The position numbers were made by a program, and so were the translations under genes. The notes below the pieces were generated by a model. That model had not been told where the DNA came from. It ran no database searches and saw nothing but the letters and a program-made list of their open reading frames with translations. A stretch of DNA of 64,000 nt from Cephalopachus bancanus (lineage: Eukaryota; Chordata; Mammalia; Primates; Tarsiidae), in the NCBI GenBank assembly GCA_027257055.1, contig JAPVLO010000323.1, positions 62,001 through 126,000 on the forward strand, in the 5' to 3' direction. Positions within the stretch are counted from its first letter, which is position 1; the number at the start of each line of letters is the position of its first letter. Of this stretch, positions 1 through 11,419 are shown in pieces.

Positions 1-754
1 TTCATTTATGAGTTTGCATTTAAAAGCAGGTCAGGAAAGTAGCTCTGCTTTTCTTGACTGAATTCTCACTTGCCTGGCTATAGGCTGATCCAGGATAGGA
101 TAGGACATCTGGGATGCCCTTTCACCCTATGATAGATTAGAGTGGGCTTGTTCTCATGACAGTGGCAAGACTCTAAAAAAAAGAACAGAAACATGAAAGG
201 TCTCTTGAGGCCAAAGGACAGAACTGGCAAACTGTGATATCTGCTGAATTCTACTTATTAGGTCAATCCCAGAGTTAAGTGATTGGGGAAAGAACCACCT
301 AAACTTCATTGCCAAATACTTGGATTACAGGAGTGATGTAGAATTGAGCTATCTTTGCGAAGAAACTCTGTGATTAAGTCTGTAAAATTAGATGAATTTT
401 CAGTGTTTACTTAGTTCTGGCCCCATTATATTTCAGTAGATATTTCAGTAGAAATTGTGTTTGATTATAGAAGTTGGGCAGATATAAATTGTGTGTTTCA
501 GTCTGTCCAGTAATCCAGATGACTTTTTGCTATGTTTGTTTCATAAGGCATGTCTAATGAAGTATTGAAAGCATTGTTTATGCATTGAATTACCAATTGT
601 AGATAGATGCTAGTAAATTAGCAATTGTTGAAAGATTTGTGCCTTTACTCTTTTGGTTCTAAATGATGGTGTTCTTTTATTATCATCCTAACTTTCTTAA
701 TTTGAGATTTTACTTTTTGGTGTTTATTCTTTGCATATTTTGAATTTTTTCCAG
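1..754. other. Intronic sequence, nothing recognised
   Basis: AT-rich sequence upstream of the first ZNF644 exon in the window. I see no coding exon, RNA gene or confidently named repeat. It is presumed intron because the exon at 17226 begins with a splice acceptor. Confidence 0.5.
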
Positions 755-1007
755 ATTTATCAAAGTGTAATTGACATATAATAAATCACATGTTTGAAAC
801 GTATAATTTGAACAGATTTGATTTCAGTATGCACCCATGAAATTATAACCACAGTCAACATAGTGAATATTCTTCACTTTCAAAAGTTTCTTTGTGCGCC
901 CCCTTGTGCTTCTCTTTTTTTCCTTCTCCTGTGCCCAGGCAATGACTTGATCTGCTTTAGGTCACTTACAAGGTAGTTTGTATATCCTCCAATTTTATTT
1001 TATTTAC

Positions 1008-1150
1008 CTACTTGTTTTTTAAATTTTATTTTAAAGATGTGGGGTACAGTTCAGCGTTAGGTATACAAACGTTGATTATGCAGGGACCCTTACTGATGAG
1101 GTGTGCCCCTCACTCCCCTAGCAGTTACCCTCAACTGCCAATCCCACCCC
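1008..1150 (-). repeat. Short lineage-specific L1 3' end
   Basis: A T-rich start (the reversed A-tail) is followed by 'aaagatgtggggtacagttc' and a C-rich block. The same module recurs at 16533, 28713, 38805 and, in the opposite orientation, 51118. The short length fits a 5'-truncated L1 insertion into an older L1. Confidence 0.65.
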
Positions 1151-1599
1151 TCCTCCCATCAAATTTTATATAAATGAAGTCATGTAGCATGTACTCTTTT
1201 TGCTGAATTTTTTCACTCAGCATAATTATTTTGCGATTCATCCATGTTGCATGTATTATTAGTTCAGTCTATTCCCTTGTATGGATCTAATGTAAGGATT
1301 CATCACAAGTTGATAGACATTTCCCCCTTCCCCCCTCCCTACTTTTTGGCTATTACAAATACAGATATTTGTATACAAACTCTTGTAGGGACATATGCTT
1401 TCATTTGTTTGGATAAATACTTAGGAGTGGAATGACTCGATCATGTAGTAGGTGTATGTTTGACATTTTAAGAAATGGTGAAACTGTTTTACAGAGTAGT
1501 TGTATTATTTTATCTTCCCATATGAATGTATGAGAGTTTCAGTTCCTCTGCTTGTTCACCAACACTTGATATGGTTAATCTTATATTTTAGCCATTCTT

Positions 1600-1932
1600 T
1601 TTTTTTGAAATAAAAAGATGACTTTATTTCAGAGAAAAAAAAAGTAAAATGTGATTTTTAAAATAAAATTTGTGAAAATAATCTTTGTAGTTATAATTGG
1701 AATTTTCTATTATATAGTGTTTTGTTACCATAATCATTTCAAGGGTTCAATAGTTTGCTCAAACACCTATCATGTCAACATGTTATAAAAATACCTTACA
1801 TGGGATACTTTTATTTACTTATAATATTAAAATATTTAATATAATATTTTCTTTCTTATAGTCACAAAAGAAACCAAAAATATAACTATGATCTGGACAT
1901 ATTTCTTACAGAAGTAATTCTATAGATTTCAT
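1600..1932 (-). pseudogene. Retrocopy of an unidentified mRNA 3' end
   Basis: Read on the minus strand, this segment ends with an AATAAA-type signal about 20 bases before a poly(A) run, which appears as T(9) near 1600 on the + strand. It interrupts an L1, and similar sequences flank it: 'tatattttagccattc' on the left and 'tgtattttagccagtc' on the right, consistent with a target-site duplication. That is the signature of L1-mediated retrotransposition of a processed transcript. No reading frame is preserved and I do not recognise the source gene, so it is probably 3' UTR only. Confidence 0.55.
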
Positions 1933-2320
1933 TTGTATTTTAGCCAGTCTTATAGCTCTAATTTGCCCTTTCCTACTGACAAACCATACTGAGCATCTTT
2001 TCATATGCTTATTTGTCATTCATATAGAGTTGCTAAAGTGCCTCTTCAAATCTTCTGTCTATTTTGTAATTGGCTTGTTTCATTATTATTGAAGGTGCTA
2101 AAAGCAGATTTATCGAGGCAAAATTGACATGCAATGAAGTACACATATTTAAAGTATACAATTTGATGAATTTTGACGTATGTATACACTTGGCAAGCCG
2201 TCATCACAAACAAAATGATATATTTATCACCCCCCAAAGTTTCCTGGTGCCACTTTGTATTTCTCACTCCTCTCTCACGTTCCCCTTTGGAGTCTGTCTT
2301 TTAAATAGCATGTAGGTCAG

Positions 2321-2904
2321 GGTTATTTCCCCTCCCTAATAAGGCAAGACTCCTTTTTAGCTAGGGTTAACTGAATTAGGAGACTTTCTGCTCTGTCTGA
2401 AGGGAACGGGCATTATTTCAGGCACTGTGTGAGACTAGGGCAATATTCCCTTTTATCTTCTTGGGTGACTCCATTATCGCCTTGTATAGTTTCCACGCAG
2501 GGTTGTCCTAATTATTAGGCATCTGGATACTTGAGGATGTCCTCTCTTTTTGCAGTATCTTTCCAGTATTCTGCTCTATGATCTCTAACTATCTTGCTTG
2601 GCTTCTTTGAATTTCTAGCTTGGCCTCCTCAACTCTGGAAGACCACCAGATTCTGCCTGGGTACCCTTTCGCTGGGCAGGGGTCTGTACTCTATCCAGGG
2701 ATTAAGTTGCTCTCCTTGTTTATTTCCTTTCTTTTTTTTTTCTTTAAGAAAGAAGGAGTTTATTAAGCAACGAAGCCCTCTAGAAAAAGAGGGAGCCCCT
2801 GAAATGGGTTATCCCGTTTATTTCCATTCTTTCAGGGTTCACCATCAGTGATTTTCTGATGTCTAATATCTGAAAAACTGTGGTTTCATATGTGTTTTCA
2901 GCTT
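2321..2904. other. Unassigned intronic sequence
   Basis: Moderately GC-rich for the window. It contains a T-tract (2730-2745) followed by a segment beginning 'gaaggagtttattaagcaac'. It may be a decayed LTR or lineage-specific repeat, but I cannot name it. Confidence 0.3.
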
Positions 2905-3054
2905 TCTTTTTTTTTTTTTTGAATTAGCCTACCACGCCTGGCTAATTTTTTTGGTTTATTGTAGAGACGAGGTCTCGAACCCGCGCGCTCAGGCAATCCA
3001 CTTGCCTTGGCCTCCCAAAGTGCTGGGATTACAGGCTGAGCCACCAAGTCCGAC
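2905..3054 (-). repeat. Alu, mainly left monomer
   Basis: A T-tract is followed by the reverse complement of the left Alu arm, ending 'gctgagccaccaagtccgacc'. The right arm is almost absent. Similar flanks ('tgttttcagctttc' and 'tgttttcaactttc') are a probable target-site duplication. Confidence 0.85.
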
Positions 3055-3420
3055 CTGTTTTCAACTTTCTTAGACCTTTCAGGAAAGTGAGAAAACCCAA
3101 TTCCTGACTGTTGTATGTGTTTTTTCCTTTGATATTTTTTTATTGTGGTAAAAAGCATATAATAATTATATTTACAATCTTGGTCTTTAGAACTTTTCAT
3201 TTTGAAAACTGAAACTTTATATTAAATACTAATTTCGTCTCTCCTCTCCCCTAGACCATGACAACCACTTTTCCACTTTCTGATTCGCTGCTTTTGACTA
3301 CTTTAGATACTGTATGTCGGTGGAGTCACACAGTATTTGTCCTTTTATGATTGGCTTATTTCATTAGCATAATGCCCTCAAGTTTCATCCATATTGTAGC
3401 ATGTAATGAGAATATCCTTC

Positions 3421-3705
3421 TTTTTTTTTTTTTGAGTTGGAGTCTCACTTGGTCGCCCAGACTGGAGTGCAGTGGCCGCTCCCGGCCACCGCAGCCTCGC
3501 CTGCTGGGCTCCGGCGATCCTTCCGCCTCAGCCTTCCAAGTCACTGGAACTACAGGCGTGCGCTACCACGCCCGGCTGATTTTTTGATTTATTGTAGAGA
3601 TGAGGTCTCGTTGCCCAGGCGGGTCTCGAACCCACGGGTTCAGGCAATCCACTCACCTCAGCCTCCCAAAGGCGCGGGATTACAGGCTGAGCCATCGAGC
3701 CCGGC
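3421..3705 (-). repeat. Alu, lineage-specific dimer
   Basis: A full dimeric Alu in reverse orientation, from the poly(T) to 'gagcccggct'. The repeated flank 'aatatccttcttt' lies on both sides (about 3410 and 3708), a clear target-site duplication. The right arm contains the 18-base inverted repeat GTGGCCGCTCCCGGCCAC at 3472-3489. Confidence 0.95.
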
Positions 3706-3752
3706 TTAATATCCTTCTTTTTTAAGACTGCATAACATTCCGCTATAATACT

Positions 3753-4302
3753 GAGGTTGCCAAAAAACACATTTTAAGAGATGTTATCTATGTGTTACTT
3801 TTTGAAGTTGGATTGAATTATGGTATCAGTGTGTAGTATGATGTTTGCTCAAAGATGGTGTTAATCAAATGAATGCTAGTGTCATCATGCGACACACAGG
3901 ACAATTAAAGAAATGGCGGAAGCATGGTTGTCATTTGAGGAGTTCAAGACCATTTTGAAGTGGTATTTGAAATTCGAGAACTTGGTGGAAGTGCAATAAT
4001 GGAGGTGTGAGTATGCAACAGAACCTTCAACACACCTAACAACTGCACACATTCATGAGACACATGGTACTCTGTGATATGCACAAGAGAAGATTCGGGA
4101 GGTCTTGCCCAGCAACAAGACCTCCAGTAGTTCGCTGTAATCAGAATTGTTGGATGCTGATGGTAACCACTTTTAGCACTTCTTGTAATTGCAGAAGTCA
4201 AATGTGACTTGTATTCATTTGTTATTGGTATATATTGAGTATTGCAATTTTAGTACAGTTTTTTTCTTTTCTTAAAATGTGTATACCTTTTTTTGGCACC
4301 CT
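3753..4302. mobile_element. DNA transposon with terminal inverted repeats, mariner/Tc-like
   Basis: The left end reads 'gaggttgccaaaaaacacat' and the reverse complement of the right end reads 'gagggtgccaaaaaaaggta', giving matching terminal inverted repeats that continue with 'acacattttaaga'. It interrupts an L1, which resumes on the far side. The interior shows only broken fragments reminiscent of a Tc/mariner helix-turn-helix region on the + strand. Membership in the Tc1/mariner superfamily is inferred, and the family name is uncertain. Confidence 0.6.
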
Positions 4303-4694
4303 CTCTCTATATACCACATTCCTTTATTCATTCACTGATGGACAGTTGGGTTACTTCCACCTCTTGGATATTGTGAATAATGCTGCTGTGATAGGCAAAT
4401 ATCTTTTCGAGATCTGGCTTTGAATTCTTTTGCACATATGAATTGGGATTGCTGGATTATATACTAATTTTATTTTTAATTTTTTGAGGCCCTGTCATTC
4501 TGTTTTTCATAATGGCTGCAGCATTTTATATTCCAGCCAGCAGTGCACCAAGAGTGCCAATTTCTCTACATTCTTGCCAATACTTGTTATTTTTTAGGGT
4601 TTTTTGATAGGACCCTGATGGATGTGAGATCTCTTGTGATTTTGATTTGTATTTCTCTGATGATTAATGATATTGAACATCTTTTCTTTATATG

Positions 4695-4977
4695 AGTTTT
4701 TTTTGAGTTGGAATCTCACTCTGTTGCCCAGGCTGGAGGGTAGTGGCATGCTCACAGCCACCGCAGCCTGGACCTGCTAGGCTCAGGTGATCCTTCTGCC
4801 TCAGCCTTCCAAGTAACTGGAACCACAGGCATGTGCCACCAGACCCAGCTAATATATATATTTTTAAATGTATTGTAGAGTTGCCCAGGCTGGTCTCGAA
4901 CTTCTGGACTCAGGCAATCCTCTTGCCTGCACCTCCCAATCTGCTGGGATTATAGGCATGAGCCATTGTGCTGGGCT
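4695..4977 (-). repeat. Alu, full dimer
   Basis: Begins with 'tttttttgagttggaatctc' and ends with 'gccattgtgctgggct', the reverse complement of a dimeric Alu. It lies at the junction between the L1 and the Tigger transposon. Confidence 0.93.
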
Positions 4978-4979
4978 CT

Positions 4980-7080
4980 CTGTTTTTTTCTCATTATAGA
5001 TGAAATGGTAGCACTGGATTGCATTCTGAATGGCTGCTGCAACCTTCACATATTGGTCTATATTTGGGTCCTATGCCTCAAAAACAGTACCTCTTCAAAT
5101 AAGGAAATTCCCCTTGCTGTTTCCTGCATTGCGAATCTCTTTGGTTCTTCAGTTATTTCTTTTTCTTTCTCTTCCCCCTTTCTCTGGGCCTCCAGTTCTA
5201 TCAGGTCTCCATCAGAAAGCTCTTCACGTTGTACATCAAGGAGTTCAGTGAAGTCGTCCTCCAGCAGGTCTAACTTCAGCTTCTCTCTGGGACTCACTAA
5301 GCTGCTGAAGATCTCTTTGGATTCCTCAGTCACCTTCTCAAACCCATGAAAATCGTGAACTGCAGGCAAAAATTCTTCCAAACCCCATTTATAGTGACAG
5401 CCATAACCTCATGCCAAACAAAGTCAATTTTTTTATAGCCTTGTAGTTGTTATAGCCCTTCCAAAATTGTTGTAAAGTTGTTCCTGAATCATCACTTGCC
5501 TTTACAGCCTGACGAAAAGTGTGACATAAACAGTATTTCTTGAAAGTCACTAGAACTCCCTGGTCCATAGGTGGAATGAGTGACGTAGTATTTGGTGGCA
5601 GATGTACTACTTTGATGTTGGGATAAAGTTGCCCGTGACTGGAGAGAGGAGGATGGCCCAGAGCACTGTTGAACAGCAAACGAATGTTGAGTGCCATGTC
5701 CTTCTCCAAGCAGTATTCCTTTATCTCCAGGATAAAGTGGTTAAACAGTCCTGGAAAATGGCCTATGTAACCCAGGCTTTGGGGTTACTCTTCCACACAG
5801 CAGGAAGAGTCCTTGGTTATGTTTTTAAGGGCTCTTGGGTTCTCTGAAGAACTGAGAGAGGTTTTAGCTTCATATCGCCAGAAACATTTCTACCAAATAA
5901 CAGACCAAACAACAGCGTTATCCTATCCTTTGCTGCTTTATAGTCTGATAACAACTTTTCCTCCTTACTGATGTAACTTTGGTCTGGTATCCTCTTTTAG
6001 TATAGTACTGTCTCATCCATATTAAAATCTGCTTGGATCTCATCACTTTGGGAGGCCAAGGTGAGAGAATACCTGAGCCCGCAGGTTCGAGACCAGCCTG
6101 GGCAACTTGGCGAGATCACATCTCTACAATAAATAAAAAAATTAGCCAGGCATAGTGGCACGTGCCTGTGGTCCAGCTACTTGGAAGACAGAGGCGGATC
6201 GCATGAGCCCAGCAGATCGAGGCCATGGTGGCCGTGAGTGTGCCACTGCACTCCAGCCTGGGCGACAGAGTGAGACTCCACTCAAAAAAAAAACCAAAAA
6301 ACAAAAAAAAAAACCTGCTTGGGTAAACACGTGCCTTCATCAATAATTTCCAGAAGCATTTAAGGAAATTCCCAGGCAGCTACTCTGTCTGCACTCGCTG
6401 CATTGCCGCTTACTTTTATATCGTGAAGGTTGGTTCTAGCCTTGTACCGGTGAAACCAGCCATGACTAGCATTAAAAGATATGCCTTCTGAGTTTTCACC
6501 GTGTTTTTTCTTCAAGTCTTCATAAAGGCTTTTAGCTTTCTCTTGAATCAGCATTAAGCTAAGTGGGACTCGACACTGATGCTGATTCTGCATCCACACA
6601 CTGAGCAGTTTCACCATCTTCTCTATCACTTTTCCTTGCTTCTTCGATATTACTGTTGACATCATTGGCACAACAAACTTCACATGTTCCTTGATCTTGT
6701 CCTTGTTCTTTAGAACCATGCTATCAGTTGAACAATTCATGTCATAAGAACAAGCGACAACTACCATCTTTTTACCTTGCTCAGCTCTCCCTGTTATTTT
6801 CACTTTTGTTTCCACTGTTAGCACATGGTACTTCTTAGCAGTTACCAGCTACATCACCACTGCTTTTACATTTGGTTCCAGACATTCTGGGCTTGAAATA
6901 AAGATATTGTACTCTATACAGTACTGTAAAGTACACAAAAGCACGACCACTTGTAGAGGATGCACACACACGACAATGTACACCAGATACATGAACTAAC
7001 TTATGTGACTGAACATGCAAATGCACATTTGCATCTGAAAGTTTGCAACTTGAAGGTTTGTATGTAGGGAACTTACTGTA
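4980..7080 (-). mobile_element. Tigger-family (pogo) transposon, decayed transposase
   Basis: Minus-strand fragments match the pogo/Tigger transposase family. The helix-turn-helix (CENP-B-like) part lies at 6360-6824 and contains 'GWFHRYKARTNLHDIKVSG'. The DDE catalytic end lies at 5389-5709 and contains 'LPPNTTSLIPPMDQGV', with the acidic C-terminal tail at about 4985-5381. Frames are broken by stops and shifts and by an Alu at 6038-6314. The outer sequence near 7064-7080 ('gggaacttactg') is the probable terminal repeat next to a TA. The subfamily differs from the Tigger1 copy at 44.2 kb and I do not name it. It cannot encode an active transposase. Confidence 0.85.
6038..6314 (+). repeat. 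Alu, 5'-truncated, inside Tigger
   Basis: Starts at 'catcactttgggaggccaag' and ends in an A-rich tail. The flank 'ctgcttgg' occurs at 6029-6036 and again at 6316-6323, a target-site duplication. It splits the Tigger transposase remnant. Confidence 0.92.
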
Positions 7081-7216
7081 CAGACTCACTGCAATCTGTC
7101 AAATTCCCAATGGCATTTTTAGCAAAAATAGAAAAACTCATCCTTAAATTCATATGGAATCTCAGGGTCCCAAAAAGCCAAAACAAACTTGAAAAAGAAC
7201 AAGTACCCCACATCTT

Positions 7217-7217
<1 letters not shown>

Positions 7218-7258
<41 letters not shown>
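7218..7258. repeat. (AAT)n microsatellite
   Basis: About thirteen uninterrupted copies of ATA/AAT directly before an Alu. Confidence 0.95.
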
Positions 7259-7259
<1 letters not shown>

Positions 7260-7261
7260 GA

Positions 7262-7540
7262 AGCCGGGCTCGGTGGCTCAGTCTGTAATCCCGCGCCTTT
7301 GGGAGGCTGAGGTGAGTGAATTGCCCGCCTGGATAGGTGAGACCTCATCTCTACAATAAATCAAAAAAATTAGCCAGGCGTGGTAGCGCACGCCTGTAGT
7401 TCCAGCTACTTGGAAGGCTGAGGCAGAAGGATCACTGGAGCCCAGCAGGTCGAGGCTGCAGTGGCCGGGAGCGGCCACTGCACTCCAGTCTGGGCGACAG
7501 AGTGAGACTCCAACTCAAAAAATAAATAAATAAATAAAAT
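7262..7540 (+). repeat. Alu, lineage-specific dimer
   Basis: Starts 'gccgggctcggtggctcag' and ends in an (AAAT)n tail. The flanking 'aaagaacaa' at about 7193 and 7543 suggests the target-site duplication. The right arm keeps the GTGGCC...GGCCAC inverted repeat near 7461. Confidence 0.93.
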
Positions 7541-8191
7541 AAAAGAACAACAGTTGGAGACATCACACTTCTTGATTTCAAAACATACTAGAAAAGCAAT
7601 AATCAAGGCGGTAGTGATACTGACATAAAGATAGACATAAATCAAAGGCACAAAACAGCACAGAAATAAACCTGTGCTTGTATGGTCAAATGTTTTTCAA
7701 CAAGTATGCCAATTACTATATAATGGAGAAATAACAGACTCTTAAACAAGTAGTGTAGGAAAACCTGATATTGACATGCAAAAGAATAAAGCTGAATCCT
7801 TATTTTATGCCATGCACAAACATGAACTCAAAATACATAAAAATCAAAAAATAAGATCTAGAACTGTAGAACTCCTAGAAGAAAACATAGGGGAAAGTTT
7901 CAGGACAATGAGTTTAGGTATGCTTTCTTGATTATGACATCAAAAGCACATGCAACAAAAGCAAAAATCAACAAATCAGATATCAAACTCCAAAACTTCT
8001 GTACATCAAAAGAAACAATCCAATTTACAGAATGAGAGAAAATATTTACAAATATATACCTGATAAGGGGTTAATTACCCAAAATATATAAGGAACTCAT
8101 ATTCAACAACAAAAAACAAATGACCCAATTTTAAAATAGCAAAGGACTTGAATTGACAATTCGCCAAAGAAGACATACAAAATAAGCATAT

Positions 8192-8474
8192 GACTATAAT
8201 CCCAGCACTTTGGGAGGCCAAGGTGAGAGGATTGCCTGAGCCCACGGGTTTGAAACCAGCCAGGGCAACTTGGTGAGACCTCATGTCTACAATAAATAAA
8301 AAAAATAAATTAAGCGTGTATGGTGGTGCATGCCTGTAGTTCCAGCAACTTGGAAGACTGAGGCAGAAGGATCCTGAGCCCGATAGGTCGAGGCTGCTGT
8401 GGCTGTTAGTGCGCCACTGTACTCCAGCCTGGGTGACAGACAGTGAGACTCCAACTCAAAAAAAATAAAAAATA
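8192..8474 (+). repeat. Alu, slightly 5'-truncated
   Basis: Starts at 'actataatcccagcactttg' and ends in an A-rich tail with AAATAAAAAATAAA. It lies between a sense L1 fragment and an antisense L1 fragment. Confidence 0.9.
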
Positions 8475-8617
8475 AATTTTCTTTCCAATTGCTCATTGTT
8501 AGTGTATAGAAACATGACTGATTTTTGCATTTTTTTAATCCTACAAATTTGCTGAAACTACTTATCAGTTTTAACGATTGATTCTTTTTATGTGTGGAAA
8601 TTTAGGGGTTTCTACAT

Positions 8618-9209
8618 ATGAGGAGGGACCTAAAGACTAGTGATTTATTTATAAAAATTTGTGTATTTATTCTTTTGTGTTTAAACTCAATCACCTTCAG
8701 AGTACTCTCCGTTTGATGCAGTACACCTATTGAGACACTTTTTTCACTGCTCAAAACAGTTTTTTAACTTTCAATTTTGATGCCTTTTAGTGCTTCTGCT
8801 CTTTTTTGTTACACCTCTTTCACTTGGGCAAACATTTCCCTTTGAGGACTTTTTTCATTTAGGACAACAGAAAAACAAAAAAAGTCACTCAGGGCAAGAT
8901 CTGGTGAATAGGGAGGGTGAAGCACAGGGGTTATGCCATTTATAGTAAAAAACTGCTGAACATTCAGCACAGTGTTGGCAGGTGCACTCATACATCACCC
9001 ATCATGAAATGGGCAAACATGTTGAAAGGATCTCTAGAAAAAATTCACTGAAGCTAAACACAGCCTCTCAGAACAATACTAGCTGGTACATGCTGCTGAT
9101 GTGTTCCTCGAACACTTACCTAGCAAGGGAAGAGTGTATTTCAAGCGGCATGCCCTCCAAAAGATAATTTCATTGTTGTTTTGTTTTGGTTTTTTGGGGT
9201 CCCCTATCA
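8618..9209 (-). mobile_element. Mariner element, internally deleted transposase
   Basis: The minus strand around 8809-8991 encodes the mariner DD34D catalytic neighbourhood, including 'HPPYSPDLALSDFF'. Outer ends carry short inverted repeats ('aggagggacc' on the left, 'ggtcccct' on the right) beside TA. It sits inside an antisense L1. Only about 590 bp remains, against roughly 1.3 kb for an intact mariner, and the frame is broken. A second copy of the same family is at 36107-36669. Confidence 0.8.
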
Positions 9210-9340
9210 CATAAGTTTACATAATCTGAGAACAGAGGTCATTTTCTGCCTTTCTAATTTGAGTGCACTTATTTCTTTTTCTTGACTAATTGTTCTTGCT
9301 AGGACTTCCACTACTGTGTTGAATAGAAATGGTGAAAGTG

Positions 9341-9628
9341 CTGGGCTCGGTGGCTCAGCCTGTAATCCCAGCGCTTTGGGAGGCTGAGGTGAGTGGATTG
9401 CCTGAGCTGGCAGGTTCGAGACCCATCTGGGCAACTTGGCAAGACTTCATCTCTACAATAAATCAAAAATGAGCTGGGCGTGATGGCGCGCGCCTGTAGT
9501 TCCAGCTACTTGGAAGGCTGAGGCGTAAGGATCGCTGGAGCCCAGCAGGTCGAGGCTGCGGTGGTCGGGAGCGGCCACTGCACTCCAGTCTGGGCGACCG
9601 AGTGAGACTCCAACTCAAAAAAAAAAAG
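9341..9628 (+). repeat. Alu, lineage-specific dimer
   Basis: Starts 'ctgggctcggtggctcag' and ends with an A-tail. Flanks 'ggtgaaagtg' (9331-9340) and 'ggtgaacgtg' (about 9629-9638) are the target-site duplication, here within L1 sequence. Confidence 0.94.
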
Positions 9629-11019
9629 GGTGAACGTGTGCATCCTTGCCTTGCTCCTGATTTGGAAGAAAAGCTTTCAGTATTTCACTGTTGAGTATAG
9701 TGTTACCTGTAGGCATTTTTTTTTATTATGTTAAAGTAGTTTCTTTCTTTTCCAAGCTTGTTTAATGTTTTCATAATGAAATGGTGTTGCGTTTTGTCAG
9801 ATGCTTTTGTGCATCAATGAGATACAATTATTTGCCGTTTTCCCTCCTCCATGCTGTTAATGTGGATTGCATTGATTAGTTTTCATATATTGAACAAACC
9901 TTGCATTCTAGGAATGAATTCCACTTGGTCATGGTATATAATCCCTTTAATGTGCAGTTGAATTTGTTTTGAGTATTTTGTTGAGAATTTTTCCATCAGT
10001 ATTCATCAGGGATACCGGTTTGTAGTTTTTTCTTTACAAATTTTTCTTTTCAAAAAATTAAAAAAATTTTTTTTGATCTGTAGTTTTTTCTTGTTTTCTT
10101 GCTTGTCATGTCTTTGTCTGGTTTGGGTATCAGGGTGTTGTTGATCTTACTCTGAATGAATTTGAAGTATTTATTCCTCTTCATTTCTGTATAAGAATTT
10201 GAGGAAGATTGTTATTAATTCTTCTTTAAATGTTTGGTGTAATTCACCAGTGAAATCATCAGGTTCTGGACTTTTCTTAGTTGGGAAGTTTTTGATACCC
10301 TGTGCCTAATCTTCCTTTACTGGTTATAGTCATACAGTTTTAATTTTTCATGACTCACTTTTGGTAGGTATATATTTTTAGGAATATATCCATTCCTTCT
10401 AGGTTATCCAATTTGTTGATGTATAATTTTTAATAGTGTTCTTTTATATTTTTGGCATTAGTTGTAATGCTCCCTCTTTTCATTTCTGATTTTAGCTATT
10501 TTAGTCTTCTCCCTTTTTTTCCTTTGTCAAAATATGTATGGGTTTCTCAATTTTGTTCATCTTAAAAAAAACTCTAGATTTCATTGATTTTCTTTTTCCT
10601 GTTCTTTTATTCTCTATTTCATTTATTTCTGTTCTAATCTTTATTATTTCCTTTCTTCTACTAATAATTGGTTTAATTTGGTCTTTTTCTATTTCCTTGA
10701 AGTATAAAGTCAGATTGTTGATTTGAGATCCTTTTAAAATGTAACCTTTTGCTACTATAAACTTCCCTTTAGTACTGATTTTGCTGCATTCCGTAAGTTA
10801 ATGACTTGTTTTGTTTTTATTTGTCTCCAGATAACTTTTGAATTTCCTTGTGATTTTCTTTTTGTCCCATTGGTTGTTTAAGAGTAAGCTGTTTAATTTC
10901 TTCATGTGTGGATTTTTCTCTTTTCCTTTTGTTGGTTTTCATTTTCATTCTGTTGAGGTTGGAATAGATACTTGGTATGATTTCAGTCTTAAATTTTTGA
11001 GACTTGTTTTGTAACCTAC

Positions 11020-11325
11020 CTTGTATGTTTTTTTTTTTTTTTTTTTTTGAGTTGGAGTCTCACTCTGTCACCAGGCTGGAGGGCAGTGGCACACTCACGG
11101 CCACCTCAGCATCAACCTCCTGGGCTCCAGCGAGCCTTTTGCCTCAGCCTTCCAAGTAGCTGGAGCTACAAGTATGTTCTACCATGCCCGGCTAATTTTT
11201 GATTTTTTGTAGAGATGAGGTCTTGTTAAGTTGCCTGGGCTGGCCTTGAATCCTTGGGCTTAGACAGTCCACTTGCCTCGGCCTCCTAAAGGGCTGGGAT
11301 TACAGGCTGAGCCACCAAGCCTGGC
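11020..11325 (-). repeat. Alu, full dimer
   Basis: A long T-tract is followed by 'gagttggagtctcactctgt' and ends 'gccaccaagcctggc'. Possible target-site duplication 'ctgtatgt/ttgtatgt'. Confidence 0.93.
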
Positions 11326-11419
11326 CTGTATGTATTTTTAATGTGTCTGAACCCTGGCATTTAATTCTGAAGCCTTTTCTGAATTGTCATTGATTTTTCT
11401 AAAATATGTTCATGTCTCT

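Larger units (their letters stand above)
755..2320 (-). repeat. Old L1 (L1M-type) 3' regions, interrupted
   Basis: The + strand reads as the reverse complement of L1M 3' UTR sequence. Landmarks are the segment resembling 'ttatcaaagtgtaattgacat' near 757-776, the 'tcactcagcataa' block near 1213 and the 'gagcatcttttcatatgctt' block near 1991. A second old L1 3' end seems to begin near 2075. The element is broken by a lineage-specific L1 3' end (about 1008-1150) and a poly(A)-bearing retrocopy (about 1600-1930). It has no intact ORF. Confidence 0.75.
3125..4694 (-). repeat. L1M-type 3' region with nested insertions
   Basis: The + strand shows reverse-complement L1 3' UTR blocks at 3130-3420, 3706-3750 and 4305-4690, for example 'tcactgatggacagttgggt' near 4336. 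The three blocks are collinear parts of one L1, split by an Alu (3421-3705) and a TIR-bearing DNA transposon (about 3753-4302). Confidence 0.75.
7085..8191 (+). repeat. L1 ORF2 3' part, sense orientation
   Basis: The sequence is collinear with the C-terminal part of L1 ORF2. Blocks include 'aaattcatatggaatctcag' near 7147, 'gacatcacacttcttgattt' near 7559 and 'gcaaaggacttgaattgaca' near 8139. It is split by an A/T microsatellite plus Alu (7204-7545) and cut at 8191 by another Alu. Many stops show it is inactive. Confidence 0.85.
8475..11019 (-). repeat. L1 ORF2 region, antisense, with nested mariner and Alu
   Basis: The + strand is the reverse complement of L1 ORF2. Collinear blocks lie at 8475-8617, 9210-9340 and 9639-11019, with landmarks such as 'tgctcctgatttggaagaaa' near 9652 and 'gaattccacttggtcatggt' near 9916. 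A mariner copy and then an Alu interrupt it. The ORF is destroyed. Confidence 0.85.
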
